Below are positions 26,742 to 36,209 of a DNA stretch of 64,000 nucleotides, one piece after another. The position numbers were made by a program, and so were the translations under genes. The stretch covers positions 524,381-588,380 of the forward strand of contig NZ_UYZZ01000001.1 in NCBI RefSeq assembly GCF_900626095.1. The letters are read 5' to 3'. The notes beneath the pieces were generated by a model. That model worked only from the letters and a program-made list of their open reading frames with translations. It searched no databases and had not been told where the DNA came from. This stretch comes from Clostridium rectalis (GTDB lineage Bacteria > Bacillota > Clostridia > Clostridiales > Clostridiaceae). How positions within the stretch are numbered: position 1 is the stretch's first letter; each line of letters starts with the position of its first letter.

Positions 26742-28193
26742 TTGAATAACGCATTAATATTACTACCAATATTTTTTCCTTTTTTATCAGCAATTTTATT
26801 ATTATTTAGTAATTTTTCTGAAAAAATAAGAAATATATTTGTAGGCGTGACAGTTTTCATTAATTTATTATTAGTAATAGGTATTACAAATTATTTTGGA
26901 GAAAGCAGTTTTCATTTATTAAGAGTAAATGAGTTTTTAGATATATATTTTAAAGTAGATAAGATAAGTATACTGTTTTCAGTATTGGTTTCTATACTAT
27001 GGTTTTTCACTTCAATATATTCTATGGAGTATATGAAACATGAGGGAAAAGAAAAGAAATTTTTTATTTATTTTATTATTACTTTAGGCATTACTTTAGG
27101 TATAGCTTTTTCAGGTAACTTAATTACTTTATATTTTTTCTATGAATTTTTAACATTAGCTACATTTCCTCTAGTAATACATTCAGGTAGCAAAGAAGCT
27201 TTAGCTAGCGGGAAAAAGTATTTAATATATTCCTTTACAGGAGCAACTTTTATATTGTTTGGAATGATACTTTTATTTAGTGTTACAAATAACTTAAACT
27301 TTATTCCAGGGGGAATTTTAAAAGGATTAGATAATTATAACAGTATGTATAGTATAAGTTATATTCTTATGTTTATTGGATTTGGTGTTAAAGCGGCTTT
27401 AGTTCCTTTTCATTCATGGCTTCCTAATGCTATGGTGGCACCGACTCCAGTAAGTGCACTACTTCATGCAGTTGCGGTAGTTAAGTCTGGTGTGTTTTCC
27501 CTCATTAGAATTACTTTTTATGTTTTTGGTACGGAAGCTGTTAAGGAAGTAAATGGAACTAAATATTTAATTGTATTTGTTATTATATCTATTCTTATGG
27601 GATCTTTTTTAGCATTACATCAAGAAAACTTAAAAAAAAGACTGGCTTATTCTACTATAAGTCAATTAGGATATATTCTATTAGGAATACTTTTATTAAA
27701 TAAAGATTCATTTATTGGAGGTATGATGCATTTAATAAACCATGCTGTGATTAAAATAACTTTATTCTTTTGTGTAGGGGCTATAATGTATACTACTCAT
27801 AAAACTGAAATTAACGAAATAAAAGGAATAGGAAAACAAATGCCAATAATCATGTGGTGCTTTACTATTTCTGCTATTTCATTGATAGGAATACCACCTA
27901 CCAATGGGTTTGTTAGTAAGTGGTTTTTAGCTCAAGGAGGGTTAACAGAAGGGAAAGCTGCTTTTCCTGCTATACTTCTTTTAAGTGCATTACTTACTGC
28001 TATGTATTTATTACCTGTAGTTACAGCAGCCTTTTTTAAAAAGGGTGATGATAAAGTAGTTGTTTTAAAGAAAGAGGCCCCCAAAAAAATGCTTATACCA
28101 ATAATAAGTATTACTGTAATAACAGTAATTTTAGGATTATTTCCAAATCCAATACTTGCTTTTGTAAGTAAAATTGCTGAAGAGTTAATATAA
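26742..28193 (+). CDS. Large proton/cation antiporter subunit 2 (MrpD/NuoM-like)
   Basis: 483 residues, about 14 membrane segments. Contains the paired Glu (FYEFLTLATFPLV) and Lys (GFGVKAALVPFHSWLPNAM) residues of proton-pumping antiporter subunits and HQENLKKRLAYSTISQLGYIL. TTG start, GGAGG eight bases upstream, two bases after the preceding stop. A second MrpD-type subunit is normal neither for MrpA-G nor for a simple Mbh set. Confidence 0.87.
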   Translation: MNNALILLPIFFPFLSAILLLFSNFSEKIRNIFVGVTVFINLLLVIGITNYFGESSFHLLRVNEFLDIYFKVDKISILFSVLVSILWFFTSIYSMEYMKHEGKEKKFFIYFIITLGITLGIAFSGNLITLYFFYEFLTLATFPLVIHSGSKEALASGKKYLIYSFTGATFILFGMILLFSVTNNLNFIPGGILKGLDNYNSMYSISYILMFIGFGVKAALVPFHSWLPNAMVAPTPVSALLHAVAVVKSGVFSLIRITFYVFGTEAVKEVNGTKYLIVFVIISILMGSFLALHQENLKKRLAYSTISQLGYILLGILLLNKDSFIGGMMHLINHAVIKITLFFCVGAIMYTTHKTEINEIKGIGKQMPIIMWCFTISAISLIGIPPTNGFVSKWFLAQGGLTEGKAAFPAILLLSALLTAMYLLPVVTAAFFKKGDDKVVVLKKEAPKKMLIPIISITVITVILGLFPNPILAFVSKIAEELI

Positions 28194-28217
28194 TTTTTAA
28201 AAGGGATGGTGAAGCTA

Positions 28218-30221
28218 GTGAATCCAAAACTAATATTGTTACTTATAATTATTATACCTTTACTTGGAGCTTTTATTGGATTCATCTTAGGTAGAATAAA
28301 AGAAAAAATTAGGGATTTATTTAATATATTTATTACTGGTGTAATCTTAGCATTGGTAACATACTTATACCCAATAGTTAGTTATGAAACTATAAATTTG
28401 TCTATTTCAGATATTATGGGGGTAGGGTTACATTTAAAACTTGATATGTTTAGATATATATTTGTATGGCTAACATGTTTTATTTGGTTTTTAGTTACTA
28501 TTTATTCTACTCAATATTTAGTTAGTTATAAAAATAGAAATAGATACTATTTGTTTTTTATGCTTACTTTATGGAGTACTATAGGTGTATTTATATCTGA
28601 AGATTTGATAAATTTATTTACATTCTTTGAAATCATGTCTTTAGCATCCTATCCACTTATAATACATGATGAGGATGCATATTCTCATGAAGCAGGGCAA
28701 ACTTATTTAATAATGGCAGTTACTGGGGGACTAGTACTTTTAATGGGATTATTCTTACTATATGATTATACACAAACTTTAAGAATATCTGAGCTTAAAG
28801 TTGCATTACTAAACATAGGATGGATAAAGTATGTAATAACCTCATTAATAATATTTGGGTTTGGTGTAAAGGCAGGTATGGTCCCCTTGCATATATGGTT
28901 ACCTAAGGCACACCCAGCGGCGCCTGCACCTGCCAGTGCTATTCTTTCCGGTATATTGCTTAAAACGGGTATATTTGGCATACTAATTACATCACAGCTA
29001 ATAGTTTCAGAGGACGAAAAAGTGGCTATAGTTATTTTAATTTTAGGTTTTATTACTATGGTTTCAGGTGGATTTTTAGCTATGTTCCAAAGAAATATAA
29101 AAAGAATATTAGCTTATAGTAGTATGAGTCAGATGGGTTATATTATTGTAGGAATAGGGCTTATGGGAATTCTTAAAGAGCACAAAGCAATAGCTTTATA
29201 TGGAACTTTATATCATATAATTAATCATGTGTTTTTTAAAGTACTCTTATTTATGTTGGCGGGTATAATATATATGGTTTTACATGAACTAAGTATAAAT
29301 TCTATAGGAGGATTTGGGAAAGGTAGGAAACTAATAACGGTAATGTTTTTTATAGGATTTTGTGCCATAATAGGAATGCCCGGATTTAATGGCTTTATAA
29401 GTAAAAATTTGCTTCATCATGCTTTAACTGAGGCTATGATTGTTTATCCAATTTATTGGAGAATAATATGTGAAAGTATATTTACACTAAGTGGTGCGTT
29501 TACAACTGCCTATTTATTAAAGATATTTATAGCAGTTTTTATGGAGGATAATAATGATGCTGATAGAAAAATAAAAACTAATATAACTAATATTGCAATT
29601 TTCCCTATAATAATATTATCTATATTAATTATATTTATAGGAATAAAACCTAGTTTTATAATAGACATATTAGATATGGCTGTAACTACATTTAATGTTT
29701 CTGGTGGTTTAGATGTAAAATTTTATACTTTATCTAATATTAAATCTTCATTTGTTTCTATTATAATAGGAACTTTAATATATACATTCTTTATAAGAAA
29801 AGTTTTAAGAAAAGAAAAAGATAATAAATGGTGGTATGAAAATATTGCTTTAAACTGGTTTAGTGTAGAAAGAAATGTATACAGTCCTACAATAAACTTT
29901 ATATTTAAAATAAGTTCCGTTATTTTGAAATTATGTGATGAAGGATTAATACATATGATTAATTTTATTAATAATAGTTTTGCTTCATTAGGAGAAATTC
30001 AATTAGAATTTAGGAAAAATATTAAAAAAAAGGTTCCAAAAAAAGTTATTAATATAAGTGATATAAAAAGATCATCTGTTAATTTTGATAAGACATTAGT
30101 TAAGAAAACAATCAATGATGAGATAGATAAAATGGGTTATAAAATGAATAGTATTACTTATTCTATATACATATTTGCAATTGTACTTGCAATATTTCTT
30201 GTTGTATTGTTAGGGATATAA
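28218..30221 (+). CDS. Large proton/cation antiporter subunit 3 (NuoL/MrpA-like, with C-terminal tail)
   Basis: 667 residues, longest of the three. The core (residues about 1-480) has the same Glu (FTFFEIMSLASYPLII) and Lys (GFGVKAGMVPLHIWLPKAHPA) signatures; the C-terminal 180 residues hold a charged amphipathic stretch and a final membrane segment, reminiscent of the lateral helix of NuoL. GTG 28218 fits GGTGA spacing better than ATG 28206. Last gene of the module; no hydrogenase or dehydrogenase subunit follows. Confidence 0.85.
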   Translation: MNPKLILLLIIIIPLLGAFIGFILGRIKEKIRDLFNIFITGVILALVTYLYPIVSYETINLSISDIMGVGLHLKLDMFRYIFVWLTCFIWFLVTIYSTQYLVSYKNRNRYYLFFMLTLWSTIGVFISEDLINLFTFFEIMSLASYPLIIHDEDAYSHEAGQTYLIMAVTGGLVLLMGLFLLYDYTQTLRISELKVALLNIGWIKYVITSLIIFGFGVKAGMVPLHIWLPKAHPAAPAPASAILSGILLKTGIFGILITSQLIVSEDEKVAIVILILGFITMVSGGFLAMFQRNIKRILAYSSMSQMGYIIVGIGLMGILKEHKAIALYGTLYHIINHVFFKVLLFMLAGIIYMVLHELSINSIGGFGKGRKLITVMFFIGFCAIIGMPGFNGFISKNLLHHALTEAMIVYPIYWRIICESIFTLSGAFTTAYLLKIFIAVFMEDNNDADRKIKTNITNIAIFPIIILSILIIFIGIKPSFIIDILDMAVTTFNVSGGLDVKFYTLSNIKSSFVSIIIGTLIYTFFIRKVLRKEKDNKWWYENIALNWFSVERNVYSPTINFIFKISSVILKLCDEGLIHMINFINNSFASLGEIQLEFRKNIKKKVPKKVINISDIKRSSVNFDKTLVKKTINDEIDKMGYKMNSITYSIYIFAIVLAIFLVVLLGI

Positions 30222-30232
30222 AAAATAATGAT

Positions 30233-30276
30233 AACCTTATTAGTAGATATAAAATCTATTAATAAGGTTTTTTTAT
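30233..30276 (+). terminator. Terminator of the antiporter operon
   Basis: AACCTTATTAGTAGAT pairs with ATCTATTAATAAGGTT, followed by T7; 12 bases after the last antiporter gene. Confidence 0.92.
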
Positions 30277-30421
30277 ATTAAACTTTAAAATATAATTATT
30301 TTACAAGAAGTAGTATGAAAAGCATAAAATAATAATTATTATTGTTTAATTATAAAATTCCATAGATTTATAATTTATGTTAATATATAATAGTACATTA
30401 AAATTTAGGTGGTGATTTATA

Positions 30422-31198
30422 TTGAATAAAGATGAAATTATAAGTCGGATAGAAAAGAATCCATATTATATTAAATTAATAAAAAATCCAACAGAGGATA
30501 TGGCAATACTAGCTATAAAATCTAATGGAATGCTTTTAAAGTACATAAAAAATCCAAGTGAAAAGATAGCATGGGAGGCACTTAAAAATAATGTATGGTG
30601 TATAGAATATATACCAAATCCTACAGAACAGATGTGTTTGTTTGCAGTGAAAAAGGCTTGGAATACGTTAAAATTTATAAAAAAACCTAGTAAACCTGTT
30701 ATATATGAGGCAATAGCAAATAAAGGTTGGGCTATCCAATATGTACAAAATCCTTCCGTAGAGATTCAAAAATTGGCAGTAGAGAAGGACTTTGATTCTA
30801 TAAAATATATAGAAAACCCAAATGAGGAAATACAATTTGTGGCCGTAAAAAAGGATTGGAGTGCTATAAAATACATAAAAGAGCCAACCTTAAAGGTTGA
30901 AAGATTATGTATAATGCAAAATGAAGAAACAATGAAATATTTAAATAATATTACTATAGAAAAAATTCAACTTTTTATCTTAGATAATGTGAATATAGTT
31001 AAATATTTGGATAAAGATGACATAATAAATATAGAGCCAATATTGATAGAAAAAATTAAAAATAATAATGTAGAAGATAAATATGTTATTGATTTTATTA
31101 GATGCAGTTCTTTTGAATTTGATAAAGTAAAGTTTATATATAAGTACGGCAGTATGAAAGCTAAAAGAATACTATTAGATTATAAATTAAGTATATAA
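30422..31198 (+). CDS. Tandem-repeat protein (DUF4116-like repeats)
   Basis: 258 residues. The first 180 residues are built from about seven repeats of 23-24 residues with the pattern (I/L)KYIKNPSE-x-(I/M)-x-x-x-A(V/L)K-x-N-x-W; examples are LKYIKNPSEKIAWEALKNN and IKYIENPNEEIQFVAVKKDW. This resembles DUF4116-type helical repeats, which probably make a solenoid for protein binding. The C-terminal 70 residues are different. TTG start behind AGGTGGTGA. Twelve bases upstream of a MoxR ATPase, so it is a likely adaptor or substrate of that system; function otherwise unknown. Confidence 0.7.
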   Translation: MNKDEIISRIEKNPYYIKLIKNPTEDMAILAIKSNGMLLKYIKNPSEKIAWEALKNNVWCIEYIPNPTEQMCLFAVKKAWNTLKFIKKPSKPVIYEAIANKGWAIQYVQNPSVEIQKLAVEKDFDSIKYIENPNEEIQFVAVKKDWSAIKYIKEPTLKVERLCIMQNEETMKYLNNITIEKIQLFILDNVNIVKYLDKDDIINIEPILIEKIKNNNVEDKYVIDFIRCSSFEFDKVKFIYKYGSMKAKRILLDYKLSI

Positions 31199-31210
31199 GG
31201 AGAGATATAT

Positions 31211-32347
31211 ATGAATTTTAATGAAGCAATACTTGCGGTGGATTTAGTTATAAAAAGTGGAGCAGTTCCATTACTTATAGGAGAGAGTGGCGTTGGGAAA
31301 ACAGCTTTAGTGAGAGAATATGCTAAGAGAGAAGGATATTATTTCATAAATATAGATGGAAATCTTCTAAAAGAAGGTGAGATTGGAGGACTACCTACTG
31401 TTGAGGAAGATATAAGAAGTATAGATGGTATTGTTACTACAAAAAAGAAAACAGTGTATGCGGTATATACAAAATTAGTAGAGATTGATAAAGTTTTAGA
31501 AAATGATAGTAGTAAGAAAATATTATTATTTATAGATGAGATTAATAGATGTGAACATAGTGTACAACAGGAATTGATGAATATAGTATTAAATAGAGAG
31601 ATAAATGGATACGTTCTTTCAGAAAGAGTATATGTAATTGCGGCTATGAATCCATCAAATAAATACGATAATTATGTACAAAGTGATTATCAGGTTGTAG
31701 ATATGGATCCTGCACAGGAAGATAGGTTTGTCTGGATTGAATTAGATTCGGATGTATTAGCTTGGTTAGAGTGGGGAAAGGATGAAAGGGTTAATATACA
31801 TGAAGATATCTTAGAGTTTATTTCCAATTTTCCTGAGTACCTTCATACGCCATACTCACAAGAACCTATAAAAGCTACTCCAAGAAGTTGGGAGAGAGTT
31901 TCTAATATATATAAAGTTTATTTAAAAGAAAAGGCAAAATATTCTTCTAACATATTTTATAATGTGGTCAAAGGGAATGTTTCAAGTAGTATAGCACAGG
32001 ATTTTATGAATTTTTTGGAAGAAAATAAGAATCCTATCATTAAACCTGAGGAAATATTTTGCAATTATGATTTAGATAAAAATTTAGTAGTTAGGGTAAA
32101 GAATGAGAGCCATTCAAAACTTTATTTAGCTTGTAAGAATGCTCTTTTATATTTAAAAAATAATGAACATACGGAAAAAGAAATAAATATATTCTCTAAG
32201 TTTTTACAAATATATCCTGTTGATTTGAAAATGGGTATTATGCAGGAAGTTAAAATTAATTATGAAGAAACGCTATATAAAGAGTTTATGAAGGATGAAG
32301 TTTTCATAGAAGGATATTTTTCTATGTACAATGAAGTTGAAGATTAG
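31211..32347 (+). CDS. MoxR-type AAA+ ATPase
   Basis: 378 residues. Walker A LLIGESGVGKTALVREYA (residues about 21-38), Walker B ILLFIDEINRCEH (about 105), sensor-1 VIAAMNPSNKYD (about 145) and an Arg in the DPAQEDRF segment make up a complete AAA+ module of the MoxR/RavA type. The C-terminal 180 residues are helical. These ATPases act with VWA-domain partners to remodel or insert cofactors into client proteins. The VWA protein is the next gene, 12 bases on. Start follows AAGGAGAGATATAT. Confidence 0.88.
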   Translation: MNFNEAILAVDLVIKSGAVPLLIGESGVGKTALVREYAKREGYYFINIDGNLLKEGEIGGLPTVEEDIRSIDGIVTTKKKTVYAVYTKLVEIDKVLENDSSKKILLFIDEINRCEHSVQQELMNIVLNREINGYVLSERVYVIAAMNPSNKYDNYVQSDYQVVDMDPAQEDRFVWIELDSDVLAWLEWGKDERVNIHEDILEFISNFPEYLHTPYSQEPIKATPRSWERVSNIYKVYLKEKAKYSSNIFYNVVKGNVSSSIAQDFMNFLEENKNPIIKPEEIFCNYDLDKNLVVRVKNESHSKLYLACKNALLYLKNNEHTEKEINIFSKFLQIYPVDLKMGIMQEVKINYEETLYKEFMKDEVFIEGYFSMYNEVED

Positions 32348-32358
32348 GAGAGAATCTT

Positions 32359-33729
32359 ATGGGAAATTATAGATTTGAAAAATTAAGAGGAAATTTACTA
32401 AAAGAGCTATATAAATGTGATGATAACTTAATTTTATCAGAGCATTTTGTTAAAAATTTTTATGATTTAATAGAAATATGTAATTTTTCTCTTATGAAGG
32501 GGGAAAATAATTTTTTCGGTTTTTTTATTATACAAATGAAGAGAAACATAGATGTATTTATGCCTACAGCAATAGGCACTATTTTTTCAGTTTCTCATTT
32601 TACATTGAATTTTAATCCAAGAATGTTTTTAAAATATAGCTTAGAAGAAATGCAGGCACTTTTGAAACATGAAATATACCATATAATGTTTTCACATTTT
32701 ATAAGGAGAAAGCAACTTGCAAAAAGATATAATGACTACATAGTTGATACTGCACTGGATATATCCATAAATCAATATATTGAGGGGTTGCCTAAGTGGT
32801 TACCCACCATAGAAAGCGTTAAGTTATCATTTAATGTGGATTTAGAATATAATAAAACTGTAGAGTATTATGCCCATGAAATATATAAGGCTATGGATAA
32901 ATTAAAAGGACAAAAAGGTTTGGAGTTATTAAATAATAATTATAAAGAGAATTCTTTGGATAAAATTCATGAAACTTGGGTTAAATTTAAAGAAAAATTG
33001 CATTCTGAGCAATTAAAAGAACTTATAAAGAAAACAGCTAATAATGCATGTAAAGGGAAAACTCCAAAATCAGTGGAAAAAGCATTAAAAAAATTAAATG
33101 AAAAACCAGAAGTATCTTGGAGTAATTATTTGAAAAAAATAATAGGGACGTTACCTGTTGGGTACAAGAAAACTATTACAAGAAAAAACAGAAGACAACC
33201 GAATAGATTAGATTTAAGAGGAAAACTAACAAATCATATAACAAAAATTATAGTTGCTATAGATATAAGCGGAAGCATTACAGATATGGAAATAGAAAAA
33301 ATAATGGTAGAAATTTTTAGTATATTAAAAAATCACCCTTCTACTGTTACAATAATAGAATGTGATGATAGGATAAGAAGGGTGTATGATGTAAAAACAC
33401 TAAAGGATCTTAAAAGAAAAATAGATACAAAAGGTGGAACTGCTTTTTCACCCGTTTTTCAGTATATATATGATCAAAAGTTAAGAGATTATCTTTTGAT
33501 ATATTTTACGGATGGGGAAGGAGAAAAACAATTGTCTATAAAACCTATAAATTTTAAGACATTGTGGGTTTTAACTGGAAGAGAACAAGAGTTGTCTTTA
33601 AAAGATTATTTTGGTGAAGTTAAGAAACTTTCAAATAAAAAAATAGAAAAAAATGATGTAAGGATAGCTATAGAAGATATGGGGGAAATCACAAAAGACT
33701 GGGCGTGTGCTGCAAACCAATATATATAA
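32359..33729 (+). CDS. VWA-like protein with metallopeptidase-like N-terminal domain (DUF2201)
   Basis: 456 residues. The N-terminal half has a zincin-type helix LKHEIYHIMFSHFIRRKQL (HExxH-like, here HEIYH) and DTALDISINQYIEGLP, the DUF2201 putative metallopeptidase part. The C-terminal third has a VWA-like MIDAS: AIDISGSIT, a conserved Thr region in TKGGTAFSP, and YFTDGEG. Partner of the MoxR ATPase just upstream; starts 12 bases after its stop behind AGGAGAGAATCTT. Closed by a bidirectional terminator. Confidence 0.85.
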   Translation: MGNYRFEKLRGNLLKELYKCDDNLILSEHFVKNFYDLIEICNFSLMKGENNFFGFFIIQMKRNIDVFMPTAIGTIFSVSHFTLNFNPRMFLKYSLEEMQALLKHEIYHIMFSHFIRRKQLAKRYNDYIVDTALDISINQYIEGLPKWLPTIESVKLSFNVDLEYNKTVEYYAHEIYKAMDKLKGQKGLELLNNNYKENSLDKIHETWVKFKEKLHSEQLKELIKKTANNACKGKTPKSVEKALKKLNEKPEVSWSNYLKKIIGTLPVGYKKTITRKNRRQPNRLDLRGKLTNHITKIIVAIDISGSITDMEIEKIMVEIFSILKNHPSTVTIIECDDRIRRVYDVKTLKDLKRKIDTKGGTAFSPVFQYIYDQKLRDYLLIYFTDGEGEKQLSIKPINFKTLWVLTGREQELSLKDYFGEVKKLSNKKIEKNDVRIAIEDMGEITKDWACAANQYI

Positions 33730-33731
33730 TT

Positions 33732-33770
33732 TTTAAGCTGTGAGCTCTATAAATGCCCACAGCTTTTAAA
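33732..33770. terminator. Bidirectional terminator
   Basis: TTTAAGCTGTG and CACAGCTTTTAAA arms around a 16-base loop with A/T runs on both sides; lies between the VWA gene and the converging DUF4397 gene. Confidence 0.75.
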
Positions 33771-33780
33771 ATAAAAGTAT

Positions 33781-34431
33781 TTAAAATTTAATGTAACTAT
33801 TACCATCTAGAGGAACTAACAGTTGAAGAGGAGGATTGCTGTTTGACAGACCAACTAAATATATGGTATAAAAATTATTCCCTTTCAATATTATGTTAGG
33901 TGATAATAATAATACATCGTCAGTATTAGAACCTCTTACTTGTATACCATATATACCCGGGTCTATTGCTTCGTATTGGGTGACCTCACTAAATGATATA
34001 TCAGTAAATATTATCCCACTATTAGCTATGGATACATTTACTGAACGGGTATTTGGAGATAAATGAGCAAATCTTAACATTACTTTATCTTTTATAGGAG
34101 ACATAACAGTATCTTCTATAGGTTTAAAATATAATTCTTTCAAGAAATTTAGTATAGCTCCTGTTAGTATTTGGTTATTTGAGATGAATATATTTGTATC
34201 TATTACTGGTACGGAAGTACTTCCAGATGGATATACTTTTAGTACATAATATCCAGGTTGCATTGCAAAGTAATCTGTGAAATCTTTATATTCAAGATTT
34301 TTAACTAAAATTTTATTATTTAAATATACGTCTACTTTTGGAGCATCTGGAGAAGCATGAAGAAGTCTTAAATAAGATATTTGTGGATTTTGTCTGAACA
34401 AATTATTTTGAAAAAATGGACAAATAAACAT
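33781..34431 (-). CDS. DUF4397-domain protein with two repeats
   Basis: 216 residues. Two DUF4397-type beta-sandwich repeats: YLRLLHASPDAPKVDVYLNN at about residue 19 and VMLRFAHLSPNTRSVNVSIA at about residue 118, each followed by a Y-x-x-x-xPG(Y/I)Y strand. No signal peptide, cleaved leader or anchor. In spore-formers such proteins are often thought to be surface or spore associated; not shown here. Start follows AGAAAGGTAAAAT on the minus strand. Confidence 0.8.
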   Translation of the reverse strand: MFICPFFQNNLFRQNPQISYLRLLHASPDAPKVDVYLNNKILVKNLEYKDFTDYFAMQPGYYVLKVYPSGSTSVPVIDTNIFISNNQILTGAILNFLKELYFKPIEDTVMSPIKDKVMLRFAHLSPNTRSVNVSIANSGIIFTDISFSEVTQYEAIDPGIYGIQVRGSNTDDVLLLSPNIILKGNNFYTIYLVGLSNSNPPLQLLVPLDGNSYIKF

Positions 34432-34573
34432 ATTTTACCTTTCTACTTTATACAATAATTACAATATTAATATATGTAATTATTAATTTAATGGTACGTT
34501 TATTTTATAATTTACTTATTCTAAGAAATGTAATATTATTTACATAGGGTTATATTATAAGGGGGAAAAATAA

Positions 34574-35431
34574 GTGGAATTAAAAGAGTATATTAATAAA
34601 AAAAGTTTTAAAAATATAATTTTCATAATATTAGGACCTTTAGTTTCTGCTATAGGCATAAATATGTTTATAATTAATGCTAAATTATTAAGTGGAGGAG
34701 TATCTGGAGTAGCTTTAATTGTGGAGTATCTATTTAACATACCTTCAGGATATATAGTACTGATAATGAATATACCATTATTATATTTAAGTTATAAAAA
34801 GATGAGTCCAAGGTTTACAATATACACATTAATAGGGAGTATTTCTCTTTCTGTTATGCTTATATTAACTAGACCACTTAAACAATATACAGCTATTGAT
34901 GATCCACTTCTTCTATGTTTATATGGAGGGATTTTAAATGGAGCAGGTGTAGGAATATGTTTTAGTAATCATGGTTCTACAGGAGGACTTGATATAGTCT
35001 CATCTGTTATAAAAAAAAAGTATGATAATTTGGACATAGGTAAAATATCTTTTATAGTAAATGTATTGATTGTAACTGCGGGAGCGTTTATATTTGATAT
35101 TAGAAAAGCTTTGTATACATTAGTTTCTATGTATCTTACTGCATATATGATAGATAAAGTAGTTAAGGGATTTGATCGAGATAAATTAATTCTTATAATT
35201 ACTGAAGAGGAACAACTTGTAAGTGAAGCTATTATGAGTAATTTGAGAAGGGGAGTTACATTTTTATATGGAGAGGGAGCGTACACCAATAAAAGTAGAA
35301 GAGTATTATATTGTGTGGTGCCGTTAGCTCAATTGCCTCAATTAAAGCAAATAGTAAAAGAAATAGATGAAAAATCTTTTATATCTATATTAGATGTATC
35401 AGAAGTAGAAGGAAAAGGCTTTAGAAAATAG
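34574..35431 (+). CDS. YitT-family membrane protein (second copy)
   Basis: 285 residues: about five to six membrane segments up to residue 205 with KLLSGGVSGVALIVEYLFNIPSGY and STGGLDIVSSVIKKKY, then a DUF2179 domain (residues about 210-285, containing LRRGVTFLYGEGAYTNKSRR). Same architecture as the protein at 8436-9284 but diverged. GTG start behind AAGGGGGAAAAATAA. Shares a bidirectional terminator with the deacetylase gene that converges on it. Confidence 0.85.
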   Translation: MELKEYINKKSFKNIIFIILGPLVSAIGINMFIINAKLLSGGVSGVALIVEYLFNIPSGYIVLIMNIPLLYLSYKKMSPRFTIYTLIGSISLSVMLILTRPLKQYTAIDDPLLLCLYGGILNGAGVGICFSNHGSTGGLDIVSSVIKKKYDNLDIGKISFIVNVLIVTAGAFIFDIRKALYTLVSMYLTAYMIDKVVKGFDRDKLILIITEEEQLVSEAIMSNLRRGVTFLYGEGAYTNKSRRVLYCVVPLAQLPQLKQIVKEIDEKSFISILDVSEVEGKGFRK

Positions 35432-35456
35432 GCATTAATTAAGCCTATTTTCTAAA
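35420..35456. terminator. Bidirectional terminator overlapping both stop codons
   Basis: A perfect 14-bp inverted repeat, TTTAGAAAATAGGC with GCCTATTTTCTAAA, includes the stop codons of the YitT and deacetylase genes. A very compact convergent junction. Confidence 0.8.
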
Positions 35457-36179
35457 TTTATAATAATATTCTTTGGTATTACCATTTATTGCTCTAAAAT
35501 CACAACCTAGTTCTTTATAGTATTCAATAATTTTTGGAAGAGCCTTTACTGTATTTTTATTATTAAAATTACAATGCATTAATATAATGAATCTATCAGG
35601 ATTACCTCTATATTTTTTTGAATTACTAACTAGTTGTTCGGAAGTTAGATTTGGGTACATACCGTCTTTTAAATCTATATTCCAATCATATACTAATAGG
35701 TTATTATCATGTAGCTTATTTAAAAAATTAGTGTTTAGATGGGGCACACTTCCTCCAGGAAAACGTATTATATTAGAGTGAAATCCTGTAATATCTTTTA
35801 TATATTTTTGTGTGCTCAACATTTCATCAACGAATATTTCTTCATTAGAATATACTTTTTTATAATTATGAGAATAAGTATGAAGTCCTATTCCATGACC
35901 TTCTTTATATATTCTAAGAAGAATATCTTCTTTGTCTTCAATTTCTTTACCTACTACAAAAAATGTAGCTTTTACATTATATTCTTTTAATACATCCAAT
36001 AGTTGATTTGTTATTACATGGGTGGGTCCATCATCAAAAGTTAAATATACAACTTTCCTATTTTCATCTGGAGAGATAACATTTTCAGAATCTTTTATAT
36101 GGTAATTGTATATATAAAAATTAAAAGCAAAGATACCTATTATTAATAATGAGCATAATTTAAATTTTTTATTTCTCAA
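35445..36179 (-). CDS. Polysaccharide deacetylase (NodB domain), membrane-anchored
   Basis: 244 residues. An N-terminal uncleaved anchor or signal (residues about 7-27) precedes a NodB-homology domain with motif 1 YLTFDDGPTH, motif 2 HTYSHNY and motif 3 RFPGGSVPH, all metal and catalytic residues intact. The family removes N-acetyl groups from peptidoglycan or other glycans outside the membrane; sporulation-type PdaA/PdaB enzymes are close relatives. TTG start with a weak GATGAG site. Confidence 0.85.
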   Translation of the reverse strand: MRNKKFKLCSLLIIGIFAFNFYIYNYHIKDSENVISPDENRKVVYLTFDDGPTHVITNQLLDVLKEYNVKATFFVVGKEIEDKEDILLRIYKEGHGIGLHTYSHNYKKVYSNEEIFVDEMLSTQKYIKDITGFHSNIIRFPGGSVPHLNTNFLNKLHDNNLLVYDWNIDLKDGMYPNLTSEQLVSNSKKYRGNPDRFIILMHCNFNNKNTVKALPKIIEYYKELGCDFRAINGNTKEYYYKFRK

Positions 36180-36209
36180 TTTATCTCATCTACTTTCTGC
36201 AATAGTACT

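Noticed and set aside
22893..30221. Complete membrane-bound hydrogenase operon
   Set aside because: No NiFe large or small subunit, no CxxC hydrogenase motifs and no ferredoxin-like subunit; only the antiporter part is present.
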